A stretch of 24,616 nucleotides of DNA from Brevundimonas sp. UBA5866 (GCF_002432125.1 NZ_DJFS01000034.1:1-24616), one strand, 5' to 3'; positions 7,039 through 14,668 are shown, counted from the first letter of the stretch. The notes: a model not told the origin generated them from the letters alone. Translations and numbers: made by a program.

Positions 7039-8019
7039 ATGACCGACGTCCGCACCGATCTGTCTGCCCATCTGTCTGCCTCTGGCGTGGACGGTGATCT
7101 GGCCGAACTGCTGCAGCGCATTGCCGCTTCGTGCGTGGATATCCGCAAGGTGGTGTCGGGCGGCGCGCTGGCGGGTGCGCTGGGTGCGTCCGGTGCCGTG
7201 AACGTGCAGGACGAAGAGCAGAAGAAGCTGGACGTCATCTCCAACGACATCCTGACCGACGCGCTTCTGGCCTCGCCGCTGGTGGCGGGCGTCGCGTCCG
7301 AGGAGATGGACAACAGCCAGCCCGCCAAACATTCGGGCGGTAAATTCCTCGTGCTGTTCGACCCGCTGGATGGCTCGTCCAACATCGACATCAACGCCCC
7401 TGTCGGCACCATCTTCTCGGTTCTGGCCGCGCCGGAAGGCGAGATCACCGACGCCGCCTTCATGCAGGACGGCCGCAAGCAGCTGGCCGCGGGCTATGTG
7501 CTGTACGGTGGCCAGACCATGCTGGTGCTGACGACGGGCAAGGGCGTTGCGGGCTTTACCCTGTCGCTGGACGGCCAGTGGCTGCTGACCCACCCCGAGA
7601 TCAAGATCACGCCCGACACCAAGGAGTTCGCCATCAACATGTCGAACCAGCGCCACTGGGCCGAGGGCGTGCAGAAATACGTCGAGGGCTGCCTTCAGGG
7701 GGCCGAGGCCAGTCGCGGCAAGAATTTCAACATGCGCTGGGTCGCCGCAATGGTGGCGGACGTGCACCGCATCATGATGCGCGGCGGCGTGTTCCTCTAT
7801 CCGTGGGACAAGCGCGAGCCGAACAAGCCGGGCAAGCTGCGCCTGATGTATGAAGGCAATCCGATGAGCTTCCTCGTCGAACAGGCGGGCGGCAAATCCA
7901 CCACCGATGGCCGCAACGCCATCCTCGACGTTGTCCCTACCCAGCTGCACCAGCGCGTTCCGGTCATCCTCGGCTCCGCCAACGAGATCGACATCATCGC
8001 CGATACCTGCGGAGTGTAA
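7039..8019 (+). CDS. fbp: Fructose-1,6-bisphosphatase, class I
   Basis: The enzyme hydrolyses fructose-1,6-bisphosphate to fructose-6-phosphate in gluconeogenesis (and in the Calvin cycle of organisms that have one). The 326-residue protein carries the class I signature FDPLDGSSNID (about 107-117), in which the Asp residues bind the catalytic metals, preceded by the SEE metal-binding pair at E88/E89. GGVFLYPWD and the RLMYEGNPMSFLVEQAGG segment near the C terminus complete the fold. The ATG at 7039 lacks a clear Shine-Dalgarno, but no better start is seen in frame. It forms a two-gene unit with the nicotinamidase gene that begins four bases after its stop. It is divergent from gcvT with a 390-bp shared regulatory region. 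Confidence 0.95.
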   Translation: MTDVRTDLSAHLSASGVDGDLAELLQRIAASCVDIRKVVSGGALAGALGASGAVNVQDEEQKKLDVISNDILTDALLASPLVAGVASEEMDNSQPAKHSGGKFLVLFDPLDGSSNIDINAPVGTIFSVLAAPEGEITDAAFMQDGRKQLAAGYVLYGGQTMLVLTTGKGVAGFTLSLDGQWLLTHPEIKITPDTKEFAINMSNQRHWAEGVQKYVEGCLQGAEASRGKNFNMRWVAAMVADVHRIMMRGGVFLYPWDKREPNKPGKLRLMYEGNPMSFLVEQAGGKSTTDGRNAILDVVPTQLHQRVPVILGSANEIDIIADTCGV

Positions 8020-8023
8020 TCCG

Positions 8024-8650
8024 ATGATCATCCCCGCCTTCGACGTGACCGAACGTGATGCCCTGATCGTGGTCGATCCGCAGAATGACTTCTGCGAGGG
8101 CGGGGCTTTGGCTGTTCAGGGTGGGGCAGGGCTCATGCCGCTGATCAATGACATCGCGGCGCGGTTCAAAACCGTGGTGGTGTCGCAGGACTGGCATACG
8201 CCGGACCAGATCAGCTTTGCCTCCAACCACGAGGGCGCGGTGCCCTTCACCCAGATCGAGGTGGCATACGGCCCGCAGATGCTGTGGCCCGACCACTGCG
8301 TTCAAGGATCACAGGGGGCGGACTTTCACGACGACGTTGCCCCTACCGTGCAGCGTGCGGCGGCCATCATCCGCAAGGGCGCGAACCCTGCCGTGGATAG
8401 CTACTCCGCCTTCTTCGAAAACGACCACAGGACCTCGACAGGTCTGTCGGGCCTGTTGCGCGGATTGGGGGTGGAGCGCGTTTTCATCTGCGGCCTGGCC
8501 TATGACTATTGCGTCCGCTTCACCGCCGAGGATGCCGTGCGCGAAGGCTTTGAGGCCGTGGTGATCGAACAGGCCACCCGCGCCATCGCCGTGGACACCG
8601 CACAGGCCGCGCGCGACAGCTTCGCGGCCCTTGGCATCACACAACTCTAG
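8024..8650 (+). CDS. pncA: Nicotinamidase (isochorismatase-like hydrolase)
   Basis: PncA hydrolyses nicotinamide to nicotinate and ammonia, feeding NAD salvage. The 208-residue protein has the cysteine hydrolase triad D18 (VVDPQNDFC), K118 (IRKG) and C163 (DYCV), and the metal-site residues D56 and H58 in QDWHTP with further conserved histidines at H69 and H91. The sequence LWPDHCVQG is a strong nicotinamidase signature separating it from other isochorismatase-like hydrolases. The start at 8024 has GGAG inside the end of fbp nine bases upstream; an open frame extends further back but overlaps fbp and is not protein-like. The stop is only seven bases from the stop of the convergent polymerase gene, with no terminator seen between. 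Confidence 0.93.
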   Translation: MIIPAFDVTERDALIVVDPQNDFCEGGALAVQGGAGLMPLINDIAARFKTVVVSQDWHTPDQISFASNHEGAVPFTQIEVAYGPQMLWPDHCVQGSQGADFHDDVAPTVQRAAAIIRKGANPAVDSYSAFFENDHRTSTGLSGLLRGLGVERVFICGLAYDYCVRFTAEDAVREGFEAVVIEQATRAIAVDTAQAARDSFAALGITQL

Positions 8651-8657
8651 CGAACCC

Positions 8658-9962
8658 TCATTCCCAGAAATCGTGTTCCTCGGGGATGCGGTTGAAGGCG
8701 ATCTTGGCTCCCATATACTCGGGCAGGTTGTTGCTGGGTCCGATGCTGACCGTATCCTTGCCATAGCGTTTGTTCAGGACATCCAGCGCCTTTGACAGCT
8801 TCAGTGACTTGGCGTTGCCGCCCTGATCTGGAGCGTCGTTGAACAGGTCCGGCGCATGCTCGCTTCGGAACTTCAACTCGTCGATATGGACGCCGACTGT
8901 ATTGGGGCGGGCACGGCGCAGGACGGGGGCGACCTGGACCCATAATGTGTCCAGGGCTGCCAGCAGGGCAAAAGTGTCCTGTGTCGGCGGGATATGACAG
9001 TAGGTCGAGACGCGTTCACCGCGGCGCCGCTCAAAACGGTCCTTGCCTTCCAGTTCCAGAGTGAGGGCCAGTATCGATCCGGTCATGTCCATCCGTCGCA
9101 GGCGGGCCCCGCATTTGACCAGCAGGCGGCGCGCGACGGCGCGGCATTTGTCGGGCGTACGCATTTCCGATTGCAGGACATGGCTGTGGCCGATGCTGGC
9201 AGGCGGCTTTTCAGGCGGCGGTTCGACATGAAGACCGTGCAGGCCGCGCCATATCCGCTCGCCCTCGATGCTGTTCCACACATGGCGGGCCTGTTTGGCG
9301 CTCATGTTCCAAAGGTCGGCGGTGGTGTGGATGTCGGCATAGCGCAGGCGTTGCAGCATGCGTTTGCCGATACCGGGAAAGTCCGACAGCGGCAGCTTCA
9401 GCAGCGGACCGGGCAGTTCATGCATCCGCAGGATCGTCAGCCCGTCCGGTTTCTGCATGCCGCAGGCGGTCTTGGCCAGAAACCGGCTGGGGGCCAGCCC
9501 GACCGAGGAACGCAGGCATTCCCCCACATTGTCCCTGATGCCCTTCTGGATGCGTCTGGCCAATGCCACGGCATTGTCTTCGCGTCGCTGCGGCCCCATC
9601 AGTTCACACGAACATTCGTCGATGGAGCCGATCTTGTAGATGGGAATGTGCCGCTCGATCTCGGCCATGATCTGCTTGTGCAGCTTCACATAGACGTCGG
9701 GCCGCGCCTCGGCGATGATGATGTCGGGGCAAAGCTGGCGTGCCTCGCGCACACTGGTGCCGGTCCTGATGCCATAGGGGCGGCTCTCATAGCTGGCGGC
9801 GATGGCCCCCGAAAACTCGCTGGGCGCAGGGCGCACGATCACCGGCCGCCCGCGCCATTCGGGGTTCATCTGCTGCTCCGCACTGGCAAAGAAGGCGTTC
9901 AGATCAATGAACAGCCATCGCAACTGCGCGGGGTCACTCTCGCTCTCGGGCTTCTGCTCCAT
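8658..9962 (-). CDS. Y-family DNA polymerase (DinB/ImuB-like), SOS-controlled
   Basis: This is an error-prone translesion polymerase of the DinB/UmuC superfamily. With the ATG at 9960-9962 it has 434 residues, longer than the roughly 350 of Pol IV. The palm carries D20 in FIDLNAFFA and the D115-E116 pair in SIDECSCE, matching the three catalytic carboxylates of Pol IV; F25 aligns with the steric-gate position. APSRFLAKTA and KPDGL (finger/palm), and LSDFPGIGKRML (helix-hairpin-helix thumb) follow, then a little-finger domain and an extra C-terminal segment of about 80 residues. It is not canonical dinB: the second Asp of the usual DxD is Asn (N22). Catalytic residues suggest activity, unlike ImuB. 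An upstream TTG at 10005-10007 is unlikely since it would bury the SOS box in the coding region. Confidence 0.88.
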   Translation of the reverse strand: MEQKPESESDPAQLRWLFIDLNAFFASAEQQMNPEWRGRPVIVRPAPSEFSGAIAASYESRPYGIRTGTSVREARQLCPDIIIAEARPDVYVKLHKQIMAEIERHIPIYKIGSIDECSCELMGPQRREDNAVALARRIQKGIRDNVGECLRSSVGLAPSRFLAKTACGMQKPDGLTILRMHELPGPLLKLPLSDFPGIGKRMLQRLRYADIHTTADLWNMSAKQARHVWNSIEGERIWRGLHGLHVEPPPEKPPASIGHSHVLQSEMRTPDKCRAVARRLLVKCGARLRRMDMTGSILALTLELEGKDRFERRRGERVSTYCHIPPTQDTFALLAALDTLWVQVAPVLRRARPNTVGVHIDELKFRSEHAPDLFNDAPDQGGNAKSLKLSKALDVLNKRYGKDTVSIGPSNNLPEYMGAKIAFNRIPEEHDFWE

Positions 9963-9967
9963 AACCA

Positions 9968-9982
9968 GAACATAACAGGAAC
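9968..9982 (-). promoter_or_regulatory. SOS (LexA) box upstream of the Y-family polymerase
   Basis: On the minus strand the sequence reads GTTC-CTGTTAT-GTTC, an exact match to the alphaproteobacterial LexA site GTTC-N7-GTTC. It ends five bases before the polymerase ATG, so LexA binding would block both the promoter and the first bases of the transcript. The position implies a very short leader or a leaderless message. Confidence 0.85.
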
Positions 9983-10040
9983 AAATCCGCGAGTGGAGTC
10001 GCCCCAAAGGCGAGTCTCAGCCCATCCCTGTGGGGTGTTC

Positions 10041-10049
10041 TGTGGATAA
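10041..10049 (-). promoter_or_regulatory. Single perfect DnaA box
   Basis: TGTGGATAA on the plus strand is the complement of TTATCCACA, the consensus DnaA-binding 9-mer. It sits in a short AT-rich stretch (10041-10095) between the polymerase promoter and the broken lipoprotein gene. I see no cluster of further boxes, so it is not an origin; a single 9-mer may be chance. Confidence 0.3.
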
Positions 10050-10104
10050 ATTTATGGGTAAGTTTGGCTCGGTCCTGTTCAAATTTAACACCGAAACCGC
10101 CTGA

Positions 10105-10354
10105 CTAGGCGCGGTAGGGGCCCAGTTCACACCAGTACGGAACATCGTAACCGTGCTCTAAAAAGAAATCTCGAACGACGTGGCAGTTCTCTAGATTGTA
10201 GCTAGCCGTTTCATCAGCGTCGAAAGTGGCAATATGAACACGCGCTACTCCAGGAACTATAGAACCAACGGTAGAGTGTGTAAGTTCGATTCTCTTTGCT
10301 TGATGGGCTGCAGGAAGCCAAAGATATCAAGCCAACGATTGCAGTGAGACGCAT
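10105..10354 (-). pseudogene. Small lipoprotein gene broken by a +1 frameshift
   Basis: A good ribosome site (AAGGAG, six bases upstream) precedes the ATG at 10352-10354. The first 29 codons give a signal peptide with lipobox LASC (Cys15) and the segment TYTLYR. That frame then runs into an unrelated tail and stops at 10214-10216 after 46 residues. Shifting one base after the TYTLYR codons reopens a coherent reading to the TAG at 10105-10107: it includes RVHIATFDADE, YNLENC and YWCELGPYR, which I recognise as the conserved body of a small hypothetical alphaproteobacterial lipoprotein of about 80 residues. The total, 250 bases, is exactly 83 codons plus one base, consistent with a single inserted base around 10265-10270. 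A sequencing error cannot be excluded. The region is less GC-rich than its neighbours. Confidence 0.75.
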
Positions 10355-10400
10355 ACTTTTCTCCTTACCATTAGAGTGGGTTGGGGAAGCGTAGGCTACA

Positions 10401-10434
10401 TAATAAAAAGCCCCGCCATTTCTGACGGGGCTTC
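10401..10434 (-). terminator. Terminator of the deaminase gene
   Basis: On the minus strand AAGCCCCG and CGGGGCTT (10426-10433 with 10408-10415) form an 8-bp stem with a 10-base loop, followed by TTTATTA. It begins eight bases after the TAA at 10441-10443. Confidence 0.88.
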
Positions 10435-10440
10435 GTAAGC

Positions 10441-11490
10441 TTAGTTCGCCGCGACGTAGGCGTCGATTTCGGCCAGATACTGGGCCTTCTTGTCGTCGGG
10501 CAGGAAGCTGCCTTCAAACGAGTTCTTGGCGATCTGGATGACCTGTTCGCGGGTCAGGCCGACGGCCTTGGCCAGCTGGATGTAGTTGTCGTTCACATAG
10601 CCGCCGAAATAGGACGGGTCGTCCGAGTTCAGGGTGACGTGCAGGCCCTTGGCCAGCATGGCGGGGATGGGGTGATCCTTCAGGTCCTTGACCACGCACA
10701 GCTTCAGGTTCGACAGCGGGCAGACGGTCAGGGTCATCTGCTCGGCGGCCAGACGCGCGACCAGTGTCTTGTCTTCCATCGAGCGGTTGCCGTGGTCCAT
10801 GCGGTCGATCTTCAGCAGGTCCAGCGCCTCGTGCACATAGGCGGGCGGGCCTTCCTCGCCGGCGTGGGCGCAGATTTTCAGGCCCAGCTCGCGGCAGGCG
10901 GCAAACACACGCTCGAACTTCGACGGCGGGTGGCCGACTTCCGAGCTGTCGAGGCCGACGCCGATGAAACGGTCCAGATAGGGCTTGGCCATTTCGAGGG
11001 TGTCGAAGGCGGCGCTTTCCGGCAGGTGGCGCAGGAAGCTGAGGATCAGGCCGGAGGTGATGCCCAGCTCGCTCTCGGCGCGGTTCATGCCCGCGATGAT
11101 GCCCTCGACGACGACTTCAAAGGCGACGCCACGGTCGGTGTGGGTCTGCGGGTCGAAGAATATCTCGGCGTGGCGCACATTATCGGCGGCCACACGCTTG
11201 AAATAGGCGAAGGTCAGGTCCTCGAAATCCTGACGGGTCAGCAGCACCTGCGCGCCCGCATAGTAGATGTCGAGGAAGTCCTGCAGGTTCGAGAAGTCAT
11301 AGGCGGCGCGCACGGCCTCTACGCTGTCGTAGGGGATGGCGACATTGTTGCGCTTGGCCAGTTCGAACATCAGTTCAGGCTCAAGGCTGCCTTCGATGTG
11401 AAGGTGCAGCTCGGCCTTGGGCAGGCCGGCGATGAAGGCGTCGAGGCCGGATACAGAAACGGCGGGGAGGGTATCGGTCATCCCTGACAT
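10441..11490 (-). CDS. Adenine deaminase / adenosine deaminase family protein
   Basis: This metal-dependent amidohydrolase deaminates a purine base or nucleoside in purine salvage. The 349-residue protein has the metal and catalytic residues H29 and H31 (in LHLHIEG), H209 and E212 (in AHAGEE), H233 (in MDHGN), and D290/D291 (in NSDDPSYF). The HIEG motif in place of HLDG, and SDDPSYFGGY in place of the TDDP form, are features of the adenine-deaminase-type (type 2) branch; I therefore favour adenine to hypoxanthine over adenosine to inosine. Two ATGs three codons apart are possible starts (11490 or 11481) and neither has a strong ribosome site. The next gene upstream on the strand ends 45 bases away, so co-transcription is possible. 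Confidence 0.88.
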   Translation of the reverse strand: MSGMTDTLPAVSVSGLDAFIAGLPKAELHLHIEGSLEPELMFELAKRNNVAIPYDSVEAVRAAYDFSNLQDFLDIYYAGAQVLLTRQDFEDLTFAYFKRVAADNVRHAEIFFDPQTHTDRGVAFEVVVEGIIAGMNRAESELGITSGLILSFLRHLPESAAFDTLEMAKPYLDRFIGVGLDSSEVGHPPSKFERVFAACRELGLKICAHAGEEGPPAYVHEALDLLKIDRMDHGNRSMEDKTLVARLAAEQMTLTVCPLSNLKLCVVKDLKDHPIPAMLAKGLHVTLNSDDPSYFGGYVNDNYIQLAKAVGLTREQVIQIAKNSFEGSFLPDDKKAQYLAEIDAYVAAN

Positions 11491-11535
11491 TTAACCCAAC
11501 CCCGCCGCTCAATCTATCAGCCTAAGCTATGAGGC

Positions 11536-12006
11536 TCAGGTGTAGCTGATTTCCGAAATCTGCTTGGCTTCGTTGTGCAGGCCCATGGCGGTGGCCTGAG
11601 TGGTGTGGCCCGAGACGTTGTAGATCACGCCCAGAGCCTGAGCCTTCAGGAAGGAGCCGTCGATGAAGCGGGTCGATTGCGCCGAGGTTTCCCAGCCGAG
11701 GTGGGTGATGTCGCGGAAGGCGATCGTCTGGCCCTTATAGGTGACGATGCGGTCTGGATAGATGGTGATGGTGCGGTCGATCTTGTTCACGAACTTGATG
11801 AACACGAAGGCGTAGATCAGCAGGGCGATGAACAGCGGGAAGCCGAACGGGGTGCCGAACGCGCCAAGGACGAAGATGATCAAGGCTGGCAAAATGCCCA
11901 TGACTGCCGGAAGGCCCGGAGCCAGACGCAGGCCGCGATAGGTGTACTGGAAGCCGCCATCTGCGGTCTGGGTGCGGGCATAGCCCGACTTGGGTGCACT
12001 CGACAC
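11536..12006 (-). CDS. Two-helix membrane protein with PH-like C-terminal domain
   Basis: A GTG start at 12004-12006 is favoured because AAGGGG lies eight bases upstream; it gives 156 residues. An ATG farther upstream (to 12087) adds a poor extension and no ribosome site. The protein has two hydrophobic helices (about 32-51 and 55-73) and then a soluble beta-rich tail beginning TITIYPDRIVTYKG, reminiscent of bacterial PH-like or photosystem-assembly membrane domains that follow paired helices. That resemblance is weak and by eye. The gene lies 45 bases upstream of the deaminase gene on the same strand. Function unknown. Confidence 0.7.
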   Translation of the reverse strand: MSSAPKSGYARTQTADGGFQYTYRGLRLAPGLPAVMGILPALIIFVLGAFGTPFGFPLFIALLIYAFVFIKFVNKIDRTITIYPDRIVTYKGQTIAFRDITHLGWETSAQSTRFIDGSFLKAQALGVIYNVSGHTTQATAMGLHNEAKQISEISYT

Positions 12007-12274
12007 TTGAAAATCCCCTTGTTTACAATTCCCCGGCAATGCAACCGAAGAGAACAAGCTTTGCCATTGGCGACACGTTTCAGCCAAGATTTAAAAGGGG
12101 TCTGGTGCAAAAAAGTATTTATGATCAGTAACCTATGGCTGTTTTGGGTTGCCGTGTTCAGCTTTGCGTTCAAGGCTGGACACTGTGGCTGACGGCATTG
12201 TCGCAGTGGGGAACGACAGCGTTAATCGCCCGTTTGCTTAGGTGTCGGGGGCATATCACACAGAGAGATGCCCA

Positions 12275-12481
12275 ATGAATAATCCTCATTTTATCCGCCC
12301 GGGCATGACGGGTGACATGGACGCAACCGCCAAGACGATCGAGGACTGTGTCGTCGAGCCGAATGAAGGCGACGAAAAGGAAACCGAGGCCGCTCGTGAG
12401 GCCCGTAAGACTATTGATCCGATGAAGCTTGAAATCGATCAGGAAGCCGAAACCGATCATGACGGAAAACCGTCGCGTTGA
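12275..12481 (+). CDS. Small acidic hypothetical protein
   Basis: A 68-residue highly charged protein, rich in Glu and Asp (EGDEKETEAAREARK and DQEAETDHD) and containing one cysteine. There is no membrane segment or signal peptide, so it is probably cytoplasmic and possibly disordered. I start at the ATG at 12275-12277 because GAGAG lies about eight bases upstream; an in-frame GTG at 12242 has no ribosome site. A hairpin with the same loop as one further downstream follows within 12 bases. It reads away from the membrane-protein gene, from which it is separated by a 268-bp divergent region. I do not recognise a family. Confidence 0.65.
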   Translation: MNNPHFIRPGMTGDMDATAKTIEDCVVEPNEGDEKETEAAREARKTIDPMKLEIDQEAETDHDGKPSR

Positions 12482-12492
12482 GCGATCGATGA

Positions 12493-12523
12493 AAGGGCCG
12501 GATGAGATGATCATCCGGCCCTT
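12493..12523 (+). terminator. Hairpin terminator after the 68-residue gene (copy 1)
   Basis: A perfect 13-bp stem AAGGGCCGGATGA (12493-12505) pairs with TCATCCGGCCCTT (12511-12523) around the loop GATGA. The T tail is poor (CTTGCTG), so termination may be partial. It is nearly identical to the hairpin at 12810-12842. Confidence 0.75.
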
Positions 12524-12621
12524 GCTGTATGTGTACTGAAGGCGCGCGGTGAACAACTGCCGTACTCACGCATTATGGGCGCAAGGCAAAATGCCTTTGA
12601 GCATCTCCAGAAGGATGACCG

Positions 12622-12792
12622 ATGACGCGTGAAGATATTTTGAAACCGCGACGCCCGTTCAAATCGGGTGCCAAGGTTGAGGCGGACGCAGCGCCTGTCG
12701 TTCCTGCGGAGACCGCGAGCTTTGATTCCGTCGCACCGCGTAGGACCTTTGGTCTGCGTCAAACGCGACCGACCATGCCGCTGAAACAATAG
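12622..12792 (+). CDS. Small basic hypothetical protein
   Basis: A 56-residue frame with an AAGGA ribosome site six bases before the ATG at 12622-12624 and a TAG at 12790-12792. It is basic at both ends (KPRRPFKSGAKVEA at the N terminus and APRRTFGLRQTRPT towards the C terminus) with an Ala/Val/Pro-rich middle, no cysteine and no membrane helix. It sits between the two copies of the repeated hairpin. Support is the ribosome site, the codon choice resembling neighbours and the following terminator. No family is recognised; a small nucleic-acid-binding or disordered protein is possible. Confidence 0.55.
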   Translation: MTREDILKPRRPFKSGAKVEADAAPVVPAETASFDSVAPRRTFGLRQTRPTMPLKQ

Positions 12793-12809
12793 TGCAGTGG
12801 CTTAAACCA

Positions 12810-12842
12810 AAAGGGCCGGACGAGATGATCGTCCGGCCCTTT
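12810..12842. terminator. Bidirectional hairpin terminator (copy 2)
   Basis: The 14-bp stem AAAGGGCCGGACGA (12810-12823) pairs with TCGTCCGGCCCTTT (12829-12842) around the loop GATGA. T-rich tails exist on both sides (TTTGTTT on the plus strand, TTTTGGTTT on the minus), so it can serve both the small plus-strand gene and argS, which ends at 12866. Confidence 0.85.
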
Positions 12843-12865
12843 GTTTATGTGGCGAAAGCCGAGGC

Positions 12866-14668
12866 TTACATCCGTTCAGGCGTTTGGATGCCCAGCAGGC
12901 GGAGCGCCGTTTCCAGTTGCAGCAGGGCGGCAGCCGACAGGCCGAGGCGCGAGGCGCGGGTGGCCTCATGGCCCGGGGCCAGCACGGGGCAGGCGGCGTA
13001 GAATTTCGAGAAGCTCTGCGCCACGCGATAGGCGTGCTCGGCGATCAGGTGCGGCATGCGCTTGTCGTAGGCATCCGACACGGCGGAGCTGAACGCATCC
13101 AGCGTCAGGGCCAGATCGCGCTCGGCGGGCTCGGCAATGACGATTTCGCCCGCTTCGGCACCCTGATCGGCGGCCTTGCTCAGCAGGGATTTGATGCGGA
13201 CGGCCTGATACAGCAGGTACGGGCCGGTCTTGCCCTCGAAACTGGTGAAGCGGTCGAGGTCAAAGACGTAGGAGGTGGTGCGCGCGTTCGACAGGTCGGC
13301 GAACTTCAGGGCGGCGATGGCTACCTTCTTACCAATATCGACGAACTGTTCAGCAGTTAGGTCTGCACCAAGCTTGGCTTCTAGAAGGCGTTCGTACGCC
13401 TTGTTAGTCGTCATCTCGATCAGATCGTGCAGCTTCAGTACGCCGCCCGCGCGGGTCTTGAACGGCTTGCCGTCCGTGCCGTTCATGGTGCCGAAGCCGA
13501 GGTGCTCCAGCGACTTCTCGGGCGCGTAACCGGCCAGATACGAGGCGCGGAAAACCTGCTCGAAGTGCTCGGCCTGACGCTCATCGACCACATAGAGGAT
13601 CAGGTCGGGGCCGATCGACTTCTTGCGGTCCAGAATGGTGGCGAGGTCCGTCGTGCCATACATGGCCGAACCTTCCGACGAGATGACCAGCAGCGGCGGC
13701 GGCGAGGGAACTTGAACGACCGAACCGTCATCCAGCTTCTTCTTGCGGAACTCGCCTTCGCGGGCGACGTGCACGACCTGTGCGCCATTGTCCTCGACCA
13801 GAAGGTTCTTGGCCTTAAGGTCGGCGATCATTTCTTCCATGACCGGATCGGCGTCGGATTCGCCGTTCCACAGGTCGAAGGTCACGTCCAGAGCCGCGAA
13901 CTCGCGGGTCAGGGCGGTGCGGCTGACGGCCACGAAATGCTGCCACAGGGCGCGGTAGCCAGCGCGGCCAGCCTGCAGCTCTGCGGTCGCCTTGCGGGCG
14001 CGGTCGCGGAAGGCGGGGTCTTCCTTGGCCTTGGCGGCGGCCTGCGGATACAGGCGCTCAAGGTCTTCCAGCGAGACAGGCGATTCAGACGGGAACGGGC
14101 CATCACCCTCGGCCATGAAGGCGTCGGCGATACCTTCGTCACCGCAGGCGGTGATGAGCAGGCCCATCTGGAAGCCCCAGTCGCCGAAGTGGGCATCGCC
14201 GATCACTTCGTCGCCACGGAAGCGGAAGATGCGCTTCAGGCTTTCACCGATGATGGAGGAGCGCAGGTGGCCGACGTGCATCGGCTTGGCCACGTTCGGG
14301 CCGCCGTAGTCGATCACGACCTTGCGGGCGGCATCCACGCCGGCGGCACCGGCCTTGTCGGCATCGGCAGCGACTTCGCGGGCGCGCTCCGACAGGGCGG
14401 CATCGGACAGCTTCATATTGATGAAGCCGGGGCCAGCGATCTCGACCGAGGCGAGGGCGGGGTGGCCTTCCAGACGCGCGGCGACCTTGGTGGCCAGATC
14501 GCGCGGGTTCATCTTCAACGCCTTGGCAGCGGCCAGCGCGCCATTGGACTGGAAGTCGGCCAGATCGGGACGGTCGGATGGGGTCACACGCGCGAGTGCG
14601 GCGTCCACGCCTTCGGCAGCGAAGGCGGTGGCGACCGCTTCGCTGAGAACAGTTTTAAGGTCGGTCAT
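12866..14668 (-). CDS. argS: Arginyl-tRNA synthetase
   Basis: A class I aminoacyl-tRNA synthetase that charges tRNA-Arg. The 600-residue protein has an N-terminal domain (about 1-115) that recognises the tRNA D-loop, then the Rossmann catalytic core starting at YGGPNVAKPMHVGHLRSS, with the HIGH-class motif HVGH at 131-134. The KMSKS region is the Arg-type variant FKTRAG around K404, preceded by FGTMNGTDG. The C-terminal helical anticodon-binding domain follows to the end. The start ATG at 14666-14668 is four bases downstream of the stop of the exported-protein gene, so the two are likely co-transcribed; the ribosome site is weak. No key residue is missing. Confidence 0.96.
   Translation of the reverse strand: MTDLKTVLSEAVATAFAAEGVDAALARVTPSDRPDLADFQSNGALAAAKALKMNPRDLATKVAARLEGHPALASVEIAGPGFINMKLSDAALSERAREVAADADKAGAAGVDAARKVVIDYGGPNVAKPMHVGHLRSSIIGESLKRIFRFRGDEVIGDAHFGDWGFQMGLLITACGDEGIADAFMAEGDGPFPSESPVSLEDLERLYPQAAAKAKEDPAFRDRARKATAELQAGRAGYRALWQHFVAVSRTALTREFAALDVTFDLWNGESDADPVMEEMIADLKAKNLLVEDNGAQVVHVAREGEFRKKKLDDGSVVQVPSPPPLLVISSEGSAMYGTTDLATILDRKKSIGPDLILYVVDERQAEHFEQVFRASYLAGYAPEKSLEHLGFGTMNGTDGKPFKTRAGGVLKLHDLIEMTTNKAYERLLEAKLGADLTAEQFVDIGKKVAIAALKFADLSNARTTSYVFDLDRFTSFEGKTGPYLLYQAVRIKSLLSKAADQGAEAGEIVIAEPAERDLALTLDAFSSAVSDAYDKRMPHLIAEHAYRVAQSFSKFYAACPVLAPGHEATRASRLGLSAAALLQLETALRLLGIQTPERM

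Noticed and set aside
10021..10100. AT-rich stretch with one DnaA box as a replication origin.
   Set aside because: Only one 9-mer is present, there is no cluster, and no dnaA, parA or gidA neighbours.
10270..10300. GTTCGATTCTC resembles a T loop.
   Set aside because: It lies inside the lipoprotein pseudogene and has no cloverleaf around it.
12135..12278. A 47-codon plus-strand frame whose TGA overlaps the ATG at 12275, suggesting coupled translation.
   Set aside because: No ribosome site precedes its ATG and the peptide is low in charge and unlike a real protein; the overlap can be chance.
12170..12556. A minus-strand frame of 128 codons covering the acidic small gene.
   Set aside because: It has no ribosome site, and runs through the hairpin terminator of the plus-strand gene.
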